DNA from: CAYOZN01 sp964408455
GTDB taxonomy: Bacteria; Planctomycetota; Phycisphaerae; UBA1845; UTPLA1
Length of the DNA: 64,000 nt
Assembly (NCBI GenBank): GCA_964408455.1
Contig: CAYOZN010000009.1
Location: 62,001 to 126,000 of the forward strand
Reading direction: 5' to 3'
Part shown: positions 52,401-60,941 of the stretch, piece after piece
Layout: every line of letters begins with the position of its first letter
Numbering within the stretch: the stretch's first letter is position 1
The notes under the pieces: model-generated
Databases searched by the model: none
Told to the model about the DNA's origin: nothing
Seen by the model: the letters and a program-made list of their open reading frames with translations, nothing else
Made by a program: the position numbers and the translations under genes

Positions 52401-53821
52401 CAGCCCTGCTCAGCGCATGGAACCGCACCGCCGAAGCAAGCGAATGGCTCGAGCGCGGCGCCCGGCGATTTCCCCACGCCCGCATTCCCTGGGCCGGCGG
52501 CGAGGCGAGCTTCGCCGAAGCCCTCTCCTCAACAGAACCCGCCGCTACGCCCTGGCCGCGCATCCAGGCCCCGCTCGGCCAGACCTTCCGGCGTCTTTAC
52601 ACCGAACGCGCCCTGGTCCTCGACCCGCTCTATCCCGTCGTCGGACAGCCCCACGGGGACCAGCTCATCGTCTGGTCCGACGGCCGCCTCGATGCCATCG
52701 CCGCGGCATCCAACCGCGGCGCCTGGCCGCAGGCCGCCGCCTGCCCGGACCAGCCCATGCTCCTCTGCACCATCGCCGATCGCCACCTGTTTGCCACCGC
52801 CCACCGCCTCTTTGCCATCGATCGCGCCAGCGGCCGCGAGGCCTGGGGCGTCGGCCGCCGCCCGCCGGACGATCCCCTCGCCGATCCCGAAGAGCAGCCG
52901 GTCTGGACCGAGTACGGCATCCTCGGCGATCGCCTCTTCGCCGCCAGCGACCGCGGCGAGATCGTCTGCATCGACGCCCACACCGGCGATCCGCTCTGGT
53001 CCGCCCGCGCCGCCGGGGCCATCGATCACCTCTCGGCCGACGACAGGTTCGCCTACTACGCCCAGTGGAAGGGCCGCTATCCGTCCGTCCACATCCTCGA
53101 TGCCACGACCGGGGCACCGCTGCGCAAGGTCCAGCCCGAGGAGCCGCGGCCCTTCCAGGCCATCATCCCGGCACTGCCCCATCGCCTGCTCTTGTTCATG
53201 TCCCGCTCCATCCTCGCCGTCGATCCCGCCGACGGCACGACCGCCTGGCGCCTGGCCACGGCCCATCACTTCTCCATGTCCACCTTTCAGCTCGACGAGG
53301 ACGGCCTCACCATCAGCGACGACGGCCGCACCCTCGCGAAGTACGACCTCGAAGACGGCATGCTGCTCTGGCAGACGCCGCCGGTCGGCGACGATCTCCG
53401 CGACGGCCTGTGGACCGGCCTGCACCGCGGTCTGATCCACATCGCCTCGCGGAGCAGCCTCTCAGCGCTCGACAGCGCCGATGGCAGCCCCGTCTGGCAG
53501 GCCGCCGATCCGCCCGGCCTCGCCATCCAGCCGCCGCTGTTCACCGAGTCGGGCCTGCTGTGCATCCAGCCGGCGCCGCAGCCCGACGCGACAACCGCCC
53601 CCGCGGCCGCCGATGCCGACATGCCGCGGCCGGATGCCGACGATCGCCGGCAGGACTACCTGATCCGCCTGGTGGATTACGCCACCGGCCGGGACATTCC
53701 GCTCGCTGCCGCCGGCCCGCTGCGGGTGACGGATGTCGAGACCTTCCGCGGCCTGTTCGCCCGCGATGGCGCCATCGCCGTGATGGATGGCCCGCGCCTG
53801 ATCATCCACGCCAGCAGGTAA
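49439..53821 (+). CDS. Giant exported PQQ-like propeller/TPR protein
   Basis: 1460 residues. Signal peptide (LIAFAAIFFLQVAALAQ). An N-terminal TPR-like region (EAISQAEADAIEGRWSAAAAA) precedes a first set of beta-propeller repeats (about 340-720; LVCLEAASGKLIWRNDLP, LACFHARTGEMLWHTHV, VVCYDLSAQKVRWHRPLPAG). A second helical TPR-like block covers about 725-1030. A second propeller follows (about 1040-1455; LFAIDRASGREAWGVGRR, IVCIDAHTGDPLWSARAAG, ILAVDPADGTTAWRLATA, LSALDSADGSPVWQAADPPG). The W-motif 'DG/SG..W' is the PQQ/BamB-type repeat. Periplasmic or surface protein; no catalytic residues recognised. Confidence 0.85.
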   Translation: MDKPVRHRLIAFAAIFFLQVAALAQNDATGFDADTYVDVSLEAAEAISQAEADAIEGRWSAAAAAYHRAAERHGHSLVQAEPGRFINVRDAVNARICDWPPEAIAAYRTVFETPARTALYRARGGARDHSVPLSPNAAADRSQLFAVADSFFCTVAGADAMEMAAELELERGEIPSAVRALNRLAAFHPDRARRGPAWRLKAAFARSLMGDHAALKALAGEPEAEPQPGPTIEWEGRTRPVAEVAKSMLERISSAESAAASAFRDPAAGLSGAYMAGPRRNGRFDVDVSMEARFWRCTYDEIFPDSPDSDPAAADPEFARSREQAAMRALKNGKRLAHEPVFGDGLLYCHDRSSVSAVHPEAPTRPAWRYVLDADLPATGWGAEDDPARQFSALYRDGRLYVPLERQIVAGMDETRDAATLVCLEAASGKLIWRNDLPEFAAPFEDVVLDGSPLAHRDRIYSLVRRRKAFGFEACFLACFHARTGEMLWHTHVGEAPTGSYGYYRPTQAHPAAWGNLIVTHTNLGTLAAVDGDSGRVAWLRTYRSRRSGDTDIGWPTQGGRGSRSWQFTPTIIWGDKAVALPLDADHLIVVDLIDGRLHARVPLRELMDPDTLLGLDGDLLYLCGASVVCYDLSAQKVRWHRPLPAGELFGRGALVRDGLLVPTSRALLRYPLDGGIPAEMPWAVEQAGNLLPLADQLVVASSRGLYGLVSRDAAFNRLTARVDARPDDVNVALALAELAFDTGELARGLSAVREAVRRAAGIDRPSPEAGRLFERLLEFESVVRAPRQSPDTARDRLEASVALLEIAAGLAKNPEDILRQRLLLARAWLSLLEPARAVEIYQSVLQDASLRTRMFVFRAEYTPEPAAAANEPAEEQVAVQLRAWIDGLIQRHGPDVYAAVETQARNRLAAALDADDLAALMDVAKFYPNSSAAADAWLALARGLRSQAAAAGTADASPTARPAVLRAYRRAFQAAADARPVIAAELAALLSAWNRTAEASEWLERGARRFPHARIPWAGGEASFAEALSSTEPAATPWPRIQAPLGQTFRRLYTERALVLDPLYPVVGQPHGDQLIVWSDGRLDAIAAASNRGAWPQAAACPDQPMLLCTIADRHLFATAHRLFAIDRASGREAWGVGRRPPDDPLADPEEQPVWTEYGILGDRLFAASDRGEIVCIDAHTGDPLWSARAAGAIDHLSADDRFAYYAQWKGRYPSVHILDATTGAPLRKVQPEEPRPFQAIIPALPHRLLLFMSRSILAVDPADGTTAWRLATAHHFSMSTFQLDEDGLTISDDGRTLAKYDLEDGMLLWQTPPVGDDLRDGLWTGLHRGLIHIASRSSLSALDSADGSPVWQAADPPGLAIQPPLFTESGLLCIQPAPQPDATTAPAAADADMPRPDADDRRQDYLIRLVDYATGRDIPLAAAGPLRVTDVETFRGLFARDGAIAVMDGPRLIIHASR

Positions 53822-53916
53822 ATCCCTCAAGCCCGGTGCACGCGCGTGTTCGCCGGGCACCCGCCCGGCTGATAGACAAACGTCGCCGCGAATCCAAAGC
53901 CCACACCGCATCGCAT

Positions 53917-54059
53917 ACGGAGCCCCGGCCTGTGGCCGGGGTCGCGAGGGGGCGTTCGAACGAGGGCTCGTGTTCGCCGGCGCATCGTGTGCGCGCGAGC
54001 GTGCTGCATGTGGAAGAGAGCGGTTCTCGCGCAACCCCGGCCACAGGCCGGGGCTCCGT
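53917..54059. repeat. Inverted pair of 26-bp palindromic repeats beside the scaffold gap
   Basis: ACGGAGCCCCGGCCTGTGGC...GGGGT at 53917-53942 is the exact reverse complement of 54034-54059. Each copy is also self-complementary: CCCCGGCC, loop TGT or ACA, GGCCGGGG. Flanks (GCG and CGC) are partly shared. A further CGGCTCCGT ends at the first N (54100), so another copy may lie in or at the gap. Confidence 0.75.
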
Positions 54060-54099
54060 TTTCACCACCGCGCGTTTGTGTTCACGACCTCGGCTCCGT

Positions 54100-54199
54100 N
54101 NNNNNNNNNNNNNNNNNNNNNNNNNNNNNNNNNNNNNNNNNNNNNNNNNNNNNNNNNNNNNNNNNNNNNNNNNNNNNNNNNNNNNNNNNNNNNNNNNNN
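54100..54199. other. Scaffold gap (100 N)
   Basis: One hundred consecutive Ns, the usual placeholder for a gap of unknown length. The next CDS starts inside or before it, so genes here may be lost. Confidence 0.99.
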
Positions 54200-54200
54200 C

Positions 54201-54863
54201 ATACAGATCGCCACCTTCGTCGACCCGCAGTTCGGCGAGAATGGCTACCTCGTCTTTGTCCGCGAGGCCGGCCCCTGCTGGATCATCGATCCCGGCTTCC
54301 GCCCGGCCCCGCAGCAGATGATCGCGGCGATCGCAGAGAAACGCCTGCGGCCCGAAAAGCTCATCCTCACCCACGGCCATCTCGATCACATCGCCGGCGT
54401 CTATGACATCCGCGAGGCACTCCCGGAGATTCCCGTGTACATCGCCGAGGCGGCTCGGCCGGCCCTGACCGATCCCAACGAAAACCTCTCGGCGGGCTAC
54501 GGCATCCCCATCGTCGTCGGCGATATTGCGACGCACGACCTGCCCGAGGGCGGCACGCTCGAACTGGATGGCCTGACCTGGATGCTGCTGGATGTCTCGG
54601 GCCACGGCCCCGGCAGCCGCTGCCTTTACTGTGCCGAGGCCGGCATCGTCATCGTCGGCGATGCCCTTTTCGCCGGCTTCGTCGGCCGCACCGACTTCCA
54701 TCACAGCGACCCCAAGGCGTACTTTCGCAACATCCGCGAGAAGCTCCTCACCCTCCCCGACGAAACCCGCGTCCTGCCCGGCCACGGCCCGCCGACGACG
54801 ATCGGGGAGGAGCGAGCGACGAATCCGTTCGTGGGGGAAGGGGCGGCATCGCCATTTGATTGA
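54201..54863 (+). CDS. Metallo-beta-lactamase-fold hydrolase, 5' end lost in gap
   Basis: Open up to the Ns, so the start is missing. 220 visible residues: FGENGYLVFVREAGPCWIID, metal motif THGHLDHIAG (HxHxDH), GHGPGS, GDALFAGFVGRTD and LPGHGPPTTIGEE. These are the ligands of a glyoxalase II/YcbL-type enzyme, which hydrolyses thioesters such as lactoylglutathione or related substrates in the cytoplasm. Little more than the first strand is missing, since complete members have about 210-230 residues. Confidence 0.88.
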   Translation: MQIATFVDPQFGENGYLVFVREAGPCWIIDPGFRPAPQQMIAAIAEKRLRPEKLILTHGHLDHIAGVYDIREALPEIPVYIAEAARPALTDPNENLSAGYGIPIVVGDIATHDLPEGGTLELDGLTWMLLDVSGHGPGSRCLYCAEAGIVIVGDALFAGFVGRTDFHHSDPKAYFRNIREKLLTLPDETRVLPGHGPPTTIGEERATNPFVGEGAASPFD

Positions 54864-54879
54864 TTAAGGGTTAAGATCA

Positions 54880-55252
54880 AGTAGGTGTAGGTTGGCCCGG
54901 CCGCACCTTTTGAAGCACTCACGTTATGCAGCACGCCACCGGCATCTGCTCCCACCTCCGCGGAGTGTACGACTACGAACTCGCTCACGGGAACGCCGTG
55001 GCGCGGGTGGAGTCGAGGCCGACTTCCGGCTTTAACGTCGTCGTAATATTCGAGAAAGAGCTGACGATCTGGGGGACTCCTGCCACTGGCGACATTCTCC
55101 AGCCGGTGCGGTATTGGGATGCGGGTGAGCCACGCCCTCCGTCAATGTCAACGGAGGCCGGATACCAATGTCCCGAACACCGGCACGCGGTAATCGGGCC
55201 AACCACCGACTAGGGGCGTAGGCGTAGGGTTCAGCGCGGCCGCACCTTTTGA
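54880..55252. repeat. Direct repeats flanking a small unknown gene
   Basis: A 16-bp exact repeat CGGCCGCACCTTTTGA occurs at 54898-54913 and 55237-55252, each preceded by similar GTAGGNGTAGG-type sequence (54881-54892, 55217-55229), giving imperfect repeats of about 35 bp 339 bp apart. They bracket the gene at 54926-55213 and suggest insertion or duplication of a unit. Confidence 0.65.
54926..55213 (+). CDS. Small hypothetical protein
   Basis: 95 residues from ATG 54926, without a clear ribosome-binding site. The composition is unlike shadow ORFs of this genome and includes a plausible strand pattern (GNAVARVESRPTSGFNVVVI, FEKELTIWGTPATGDI). Its bases are less GC-rich than core genes. Flanked by ~35-bp direct repeats. 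No family recognised; coding status likely but not certain. Confidence 0.45.
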   Translation: MQHATGICSHLRGVYDYELAHGNAVARVESRPTSGFNVVVIFEKELTIWGTPATGDILQPVRYWDAGEPRPPSMSTEAGYQCPEHRHAVIGPTTD

Positions 55253-55298
55253 CCCCGCGCACGCCGCTCGCAAATAAAAGGTGCGTCCGGGACGCACC
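55241..55298 (+). promoter_or_regulatory. Mutually exclusive hairpins (attenuator-like) before the 55313 gene
   Basis: CGCACCTTTT (55241-55250) can pair with AAAAGGTGCG (55276-55285). The same GGTGCGTC (55280-55287) can instead pair with GACGCACC (55291-55298), a perfect 8-bp stem with a 3-base loop. The two folds cannot coexist. The second ends 14 bases before ATG 55313. No Trp/His leader peptide or known riboswitch core was seen. Confidence 0.4.
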
Positions 55299-55312
55299 CA
55301 CACGGAACTTCA

Positions 55313-55837
55313 ATGATGCGAATACAAACAGGAAAGCCGAGTCGAAAGAACAGACAGACGCGATTTCCGCAACCTGCGTCCGATGCGATGATCATCCTCA
55401 AGGAAGACCTGCATGGTTACGTCAACGACGATGATTCCGTGAAATACGTGCCAAAGCTGCAGATCTGCTGCAACGAACAAGGGTTCTCCTATTTGTCTCA
55501 CTATTTCCGTGCCTGGGCACGCTTTACGTCGCGCGCCACAGATGACCTGAACCCATCGTATAGCATTTCTCGCGCAACGCTCGGCCATCCCTTCACCGGT
55601 GCTTGCGATATGTTCGAGGTTCAAGTGATCCCGCTCCCGCACAATCCCGAGCGAGTACTAGCTCTTCGACGATTCTCTGAAGCGACAAAGCAGGATGGCG
55701 ACTATCGCGACCGAGCCAAGCGCCTGTTGGATCGAATTCGTCAAGAGGTGAAGCGTGACAAGGCCACCCGCCCAAAGGTGCCCGCTCGGATTCGTAGAAA
55801 GACACTGCGATTTCCGAAGCCGACAGGACGGGCGTGA
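55313..55837 (+). CDS. Hypothetical protein of the accessory island
   Basis: 174 residues. ATG 55313 or 55316; weak CGGAA upstream. Less GC-rich than neighbours. Basic ends (KPSRKNRQTRFPQ; RQEVKRDKATRPKVPARIRR) and a middle with LQICCNEQGFSYLSHYFRAW suggest a small nucleic-acid-binding-like protein, but no domain is recognised. It precedes the AlbA_2 gene by 255 bp on the same strand. Confidence 0.6.
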   Translation: MMRIQTGKPSRKNRQTRFPQPASDAMIILKEDLHGYVNDDDSVKYVPKLQICCNEQGFSYLSHYFRAWARFTSRATDDLNPSYSISRATLGHPFTGACDMFEVQVIPLPHNPERVLALRRFSEATKQDGDYRDRAKRLLDRIRQEVKRDKATRPKVPARIRRKTLRFPKPTGRA

Positions 55838-55968
55838 CGTCTTCGGCCATAGCGGACGGGTGCGGAGTACCGCGAGAGCATGCCACCCGCCCAGACGCCA
55901 TTTGGATCGTAGCGACGCGGTGTGGCCGTTTATGCTTCAGATTAATACGCGCGTTTGCAAAAGCCGCC

Positions 55969-55995
55969 TTTAACGTTTCAATTCCCCCATATAAA
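55969..55995 (+). promoter_or_regulatory. Candidate promoter of the AlbA_2 gene
   Basis: TTTAAC (55969-55974) and TATAAA (55990-55995), 15-bp spacer, within a local AT-rich stretch, about 100 bases before ATG 56093. The spacer is short, so strength is doubtful. Confidence 0.4.
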
Positions 55996-56092
55996 ATCGG
56001 CGCGGAAATTCACTGACGCCACACGCCTGCGAATGCCCGTGGCCGTGCGACTGCAGAAGCCGGCGTTTCTGGGCACGACCGGAGAGTGCTAT

Positions 56093-57451
56093 ATGCCAAT
56101 ACCAACGACTAATACGCCGGGATACAAGGAACTTGTATTTCGAACACGGTTTGCACTAACTAAATTGCAGGAACAAACCTGGTTGGAATTCAAGGAGAGT
56201 AATACCTGGCAGGCTCTCAAGTGGACTCTACTTCGCACGGTGATGGCCATGGCAAACCTACGCGATGGCGGACTCGTGATCGTTGGGGTCTCGGAGCGTG
56301 ACGGCAGCTGGAATATGAAGGGCATCACGCAGGATCACATGTCAACGTTCGACTCAGATGTGATACTTGATCTCCTCGACAGTTATGCCTCGCCTCACGT
56401 AAACTTGGACGTGGTTTCTCACACTGAGGATGAGTGCCAGTTCCTAGTGTTCAACGTTCATCCCTTTGATCGAAGTCCAGTGGTATGCAAGAAGGATTCA
56501 GTTGGTACTGGAGCAACAAATCGAGTGTTGGAGACTGGTGCGATTTATGTGCGCCCCGTGGGTGGCCGGCCTCGCACGTCGAAAATCTCTTCGTCCGAGG
56601 AATTACATGAGCTGTTGGAGCTTGCAGCTGAGAACCGGGCCCGGTCGCTGCTGGAGACGAGTCGTCGAGTCGGATTGAAGACGACGCCCGAAGACGAAGA
56701 CCCTTACAAGAAAGAGATCGACGATTTCGATCGGGCCTGTTTTTCAACGACGTTGCCAGTCTGGAGGGTACGCTTCAGGCCATTGGAGCACGACCCAAAT
56801 CGACTCAAGAACTTGGCGGCATGCGCTAAGATCATTGAGAAATGCCGCGTTACCCTGCGTGGCTGGGACTTTCCGGCCTCCGCCCGTCTACCGGGCGCGC
56901 AAGGTCAAGGGTCAAACTGGATTTCAATGAATCTCGTGCCCCTCGGAGTGTCCGAGTTTTGGCGTCTATATCTGAGCGGGCACTTCGCATTAAGCCGGGT
57001 GCCATACCAAGTCGACGACTCCAGGGGCCGGGAATGGATACGTAAGGTTGCCTTAGAGCACCTGCAAAGGCGCGATATTGACCTGAGCAAGAATCGCGGC
57101 TTTTTGCTAATCGAGGACATTCTCTGCAGCCTGACGGAGTACTTTGAGTTCTTGTTGCGTTTGTGCCAAGCAGAAGTCTATACCGGTAGCACAATTGTAT
57201 CGATCGGCCTTGGGAACGTGAACGACGTCGCGCTGACGGCCGGGCAAAACCGGGCTTGGTGGGAGTATTATTCTGCAACCGAGCCAGAATTATTGCGAGA
57301 AGACACAATTGACAATGCACAGATTGTAAGCGAGTCAAGGGACTTAGCGCTGGATTGGACGATTTGGTTCCTTGAACGCTTCGGGTGGTTTGATTGTCCT
57401 CGCGAGTTATTCAAGGACGAGCAGGTTAAGCTGTTATCACGAAAATACTAG
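56093..57451 (+). CDS. AlbA_2 (Schlafen-like) domain protein
   Basis: 452 residues from ATG 56093 with GGAGAG six bases upstream. N-terminal part about 15-160 fits the AlbA_2 fold: LQEQTWLEFKESNTWQALKW with the E-x-K/Schlafen-type acid motif, then RTVMAMANLRDGGLVIVGVS and ITQDHM...ASPHVNLDVV. The C-terminal 280 residues (VWRVRFRPLEHDPNRL, WISMNLVPLGVSEFWRLY, ALDWTIWFLERFGWF) are unassigned. AlbA_2 proteins bind DNA or RNA, and several occur in defence or transcription control. GC and codon use differ from the core genes, consistent with transfer. Its stop is 100 bp before a tandem array. Confidence 0.72.
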   Translation: MPIPTTNTPGYKELVFRTRFALTKLQEQTWLEFKESNTWQALKWTLLRTVMAMANLRDGGLVIVGVSERDGSWNMKGITQDHMSTFDSDVILDLLDSYASPHVNLDVVSHTEDECQFLVFNVHPFDRSPVVCKKDSVGTGATNRVLETGAIYVRPVGGRPRTSKISSSEELHELLELAAENRARSLLETSRRVGLKTTPEDEDPYKKEIDDFDRACFSTTLPVWRVRFRPLEHDPNRLKNLAACAKIIEKCRVTLRGWDFPASARLPGAQGQGSNWISMNLVPLGVSEFWRLYLSGHFALSRVPYQVDDSRGREWIRKVALEHLQRRDIDLSKNRGFLLIEDILCSLTEYFEFLLRLCQAEVYTGSTIVSIGLGNVNDVALTAGQNRAWWEYYSATEPELLREDTIDNAQIVSESRDLALDWTIWFLERFGWFDCPRELFKDEQVKLLSRKY

Positions 57452-57551
57452 ACGTTCGGTGGGCCAACTGCCTGTTGGTGACCCCTACCGTGGGCTGCCG
57501 TGACCGATATCTGCTCGGCGGCCACAAAAAATCCACCATCGAAATTGATCA

Positions 57552-57761
57552 ACCAGACCGCGAAAGCCACGCACCAGTCCGCGGGAGCCACGTACCAGTA
57601 CGCGAGAGCAGACTACTGGTGCGCGAGAGCAAAACACCAGTGCGCGGGAGCAAAACACCAGTACGCGGAAGCAAAACACCAGTACGCGGAAGCAAATCAC
57701 CAGTGCGCGGAGGCAAATCACCAGTGCGCGGAGGCCGCGCACTGGTGCGCGAAGACAAAAA
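57552..57761. repeat. Ten tandem 21-bp units
   Basis: Ten contiguous units of 21 bp, consensus ACCAGTGCGCGGGAGCAAAA then C. Units 1 and 2 have CCACG tails, units 4 and 10 begin ACTGGT instead of ACCAGT. Unit 9 start (57720-57731) and unit 9/10 junction (57735-57746) form a perfect 12-bp inverted repeat with loop AGG. As 21 is a multiple of three, all frames stay open; no frame has a good start, so it is annotated as a non-coding minisatellite. No spacers, so not CRISPR. Confidence 0.9.
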
Positions 57762-58174
57762 AGTATTATCCAGACACAACGCGGCGCGGCTAGGCGAGCA
57801 TCGCGGCTGATCTTTTCGGGCCGCGGCCGTGGCGCTGTCGAAAACGCGTGCGCACGAATCGGACGCAGCCGCGCCACGCGCCGGCGGCGGCGGCCGGCCC
57901 CCGCCATCGAGCCGGCGCGGCCGGCCCCCGGCCGGAAGCGAACGGTATTCGGCCGGGGGCGGGTGGTTTCCGGCCCGTCAGTGCCATCGCAACGTCCCTT
58001 TAAAAAACCGGCGGGTAGTGAATGTCGGTGGGGCATGCGCCGATGACGGCGTAATGACACCGTCGCGGCGCGTCGCAGGGACGATCGCCGGATGCGAGAC
58101 GGTGCGAAGCGGCGGCACGCCGGTGCCACAGGGTGGCGAACCGGTGCCACCCACGAGAAAAGGAGAGAGAACCC
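57762..58174. other. 413-bp spacer with GC-rich palindromes and a dispersed repeat
   Basis: No convincing gene. Contains GGCCGGCCCCCGCC and GGCCGGCCCCCGGCCGG (57892-57945) and, at 58111-58132, the reverse complement of the element seen at 14632-14653 (one mismatch in 22). GGTGGC-GAACCG-GTGCCACC near 58133-58151 forms a further small hairpin. Confidence 0.5.
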
Positions 58175-58972
58175 ATGTCAGCGACCTATCCCATCAGCCC
58201 CCGCGCCGACTTTCTCACCTGGTGCGAGATTCATGCGCCCGTCTTCCTGGACAGCGCCGTCGAGATTGGCCTGACCCCGGCCCAGGCGACCGCCTTCAAC
58301 ACCGCCGCCGCCGCCTTCGGCTCGGCCCTCAACGACCAGGCCACGATCCAGCAGGCCGCCAAGATGTCGACCGAGGCGGCGAATGTCGCCTACCAGACCA
58401 TGCTCTCCACCGCCGGCAACACCGTGAAGCTGATCCGCGCCTTCGCCGAGAACAGCGCCGACCCCAACGCGGTCTATCAGACGGCGCAGATTCCGGCGCC
58501 CCAGCCGGCCAAGCCCGCCCCGCCGCCGGCCCAGCCGACCAACCTCACGGTCGAGCTGATGCCGCAGACCGGGGCATTGGTCCTGCGCTGGAAGGCGTCG
58601 AACCCGGCGGGCACCAGCGGCACCAGCTACATCATCCGCCGCCGGCTGCCGGGCGAGAGCGCCTGGACCTTCGTCGGCGTGCCGGCCAAGAAGGAATTCG
58701 TCGACGAGACCTTCGTGGCCGGGCCGGACAGTGTGCAGTACACGGTGCAGGGCACACGGAGTGGCGTCCTGGGCACCATGAGCCAGGTGTTCCTGGTCAG
58801 CTTCGGCATTTCTCCCACCGGCGCCATGACGGCGACCGTCAGCACCGGCGCGCCCGGCAAGGGCATTCCGCTGCAGGTGAGCGCGATGCCCAATGGCAAT
58901 GGCGGCGGCTATGCGGCCAATGGCAATGGCGCGTCCGCGCACAAGACGACGCGGCAGCGCGTGGGGGTGTGA
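58175..58972 (+). CDS. Fibronectin type III-like protein
   Basis: 265 residues. AAAGGAGA precedes ATG 58175. N-terminal 100 residues are helical (ALNDQATIQQAAKMSTEAAN); then a Pro/Ala-rich linker (PAPQPAKPAPPPAQPTNLTV), an FN3-like domain (about 120-205; GALVLRWKASNPAGTSGTSY, IIRRRLPGESAWTFVGV, DSVQYTVQGTR) and a Gly/Asn-rich tail. There is no signal peptide. Planctomycete homologues of this layout exist in large numbers, function unknown. Confidence 0.75.
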   Translation: MSATYPISPRADFLTWCEIHAPVFLDSAVEIGLTPAQATAFNTAAAAFGSALNDQATIQQAAKMSTEAANVAYQTMLSTAGNTVKLIRAFAENSADPNAVYQTAQIPAPQPAKPAPPPAQPTNLTVELMPQTGALVLRWKASNPAGTSGTSYIIRRRLPGESAWTFVGVPAKKEFVDETFVAGPDSVQYTVQGTRSGVLGTMSQVFLVSFGISPTGAMTATVSTGAPGKGIPLQVSAMPNGNGGGYAANGNGASAHKTTRQRVGV

Positions 58973-58978
58973 GGGTGA

Positions 58979-59018
58979 AGGGATTGAGGGATTAAGGGAT
59001 TAGGGGATTAAGGGATTG
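58979..59018. repeat. Five AGGGATTR octamers
   Basis: AGGGATTG, AGGGATTA, AGGGATTA, GGGGATTA, AGGGATTG in tandem, seven bases after a stop codon. The same octamer, in reverse orientation, occurs twice at 59674-59689 on the far side of the next gene. Confidence 0.8.
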
Positions 59019-59125
59019 ATTGCCTGAGAATGCGAAGGGCGCGACCGGCGACGGGCCGGCGCGCCTTTCTTTATGCGCGAATCGACGCCAGACGGCAGCG
59101 CTGCGTGCGTGGGACCTGGGCTTCG

Positions 59126-59608
59126 CTAGGCCACCCCCGCCTCCGCCGGGATGTCGGTGCCACACTCCGGGCACCGCGGGGAGGTCAGCCCGCGCAGATC
59201 GTACTGGCACCGCCGACACAGCCCCGGCGCCTGCCGCCGCCGATCCAGCAAGTACATCACTGCCGTGGGAACGAGCGCAAGGGCCAGCGGAACCCAGAGC
59301 GGAATGGTCACGACGATGTCACTCTCGTATTGAACGACGGGAAGCACGAACCCGTAGTTCCGCGACTCCGGCTCGACGGGTATCCTCACCCGCGTCCAGT
59401 CGGAAGACACCGGGAACATGCCTTCCACAGGCATGCTCACGAATCCGAATTCCCCGACCGCACAACCGATGAACCGGCAGCGCTGCACGTTTTCCTGTTT
59501 GACGAATATGAGCGGCCACCGGAGGCTCGCCGCCCATGCCAGTAGCAATAGCGCCGACAGGACCGCGCCCGTCCGCTTGCAGACCCGCCATCGTCGCGAG
59601 CGTTCCAC
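59126..59608 (-). CDS. Membrane protein with C-terminal zinc ribbon
   Basis: 160 residues. GTG 59608 has GAGGA seven bases upstream. Two helices (VLSALLLLAWAASLRWPLIF; PLWVPLALALVPTAVMYLL) flank an outside loop with Cys. The tail CRRCQYDLRGLTSPRCPECG is the short zinc ribbon common on planctomycete membrane proteins. Function unknown. Confidence 0.8.
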   Translation of the reverse strand: MERSRRWRVCKRTGAVLSALLLLAWAASLRWPLIFVKQENVQRCRFIGCAVGEFGFVSMPVEGMFPVSSDWTRVRIPVEPESRNYGFVLPVVQYESDIVVTIPLWVPLALALVPTAVMYLLDRRRQAPGLCRRCQYDLRGLTSPRCPECGTDIPAEAGVA

Positions 59609-59673
59609 GAAAAAATCCTCGGCCCGTTCGCCGCGCGCCGCCGCATTACGCGAACTGTGGACAAGGGAACCCT

Positions 59674-59689
59674 CAATCCCTCAATCCCT
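59674..59689. repeat. Two reversed octamer units
   Basis: Two adjacent CAATCCCT units (59674-59681, 59682-59689), the reverse complement of AGGGATTG in the array at 58979. They lie just past the stop of the MacB-type gene (59694, minus strand). Confidence 0.75.
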
Positions 59690-59693
59690 AGCC

Positions 59694-60911
<1,218 letters not shown>

Positions 60912-60941
60912 CGAAAATCCCCAGGCTCACCAGAGCTCAGA

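Noticed and set aside
52249..54321. 690-residue frame running through the N gap
   Set aside because: Crosses 100 unknown bases and lies out of frame with the propeller gene; Arg-rich shadow.
54880..55300. Integron gene cassette (attC sites)
   Set aside because: The repeats lack the R'/R'' core GTTRRRY with matching inverse core, and no integrase is present in the window.
57552..57761. CRISPR array
   Set aside because: Units are directly contiguous at 21 bp with no unique spacers, and no cas gene is present.
57475..57810. Heptad-repeat protein (SKTPVRG units) encoded by the 21-bp array
   Set aside because: All frames stay open because the unit length is a multiple of three; the frame has a TTG start without a ribosome-binding site and lacks non-repeat conserved sequence. 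Kept as a repeat only.
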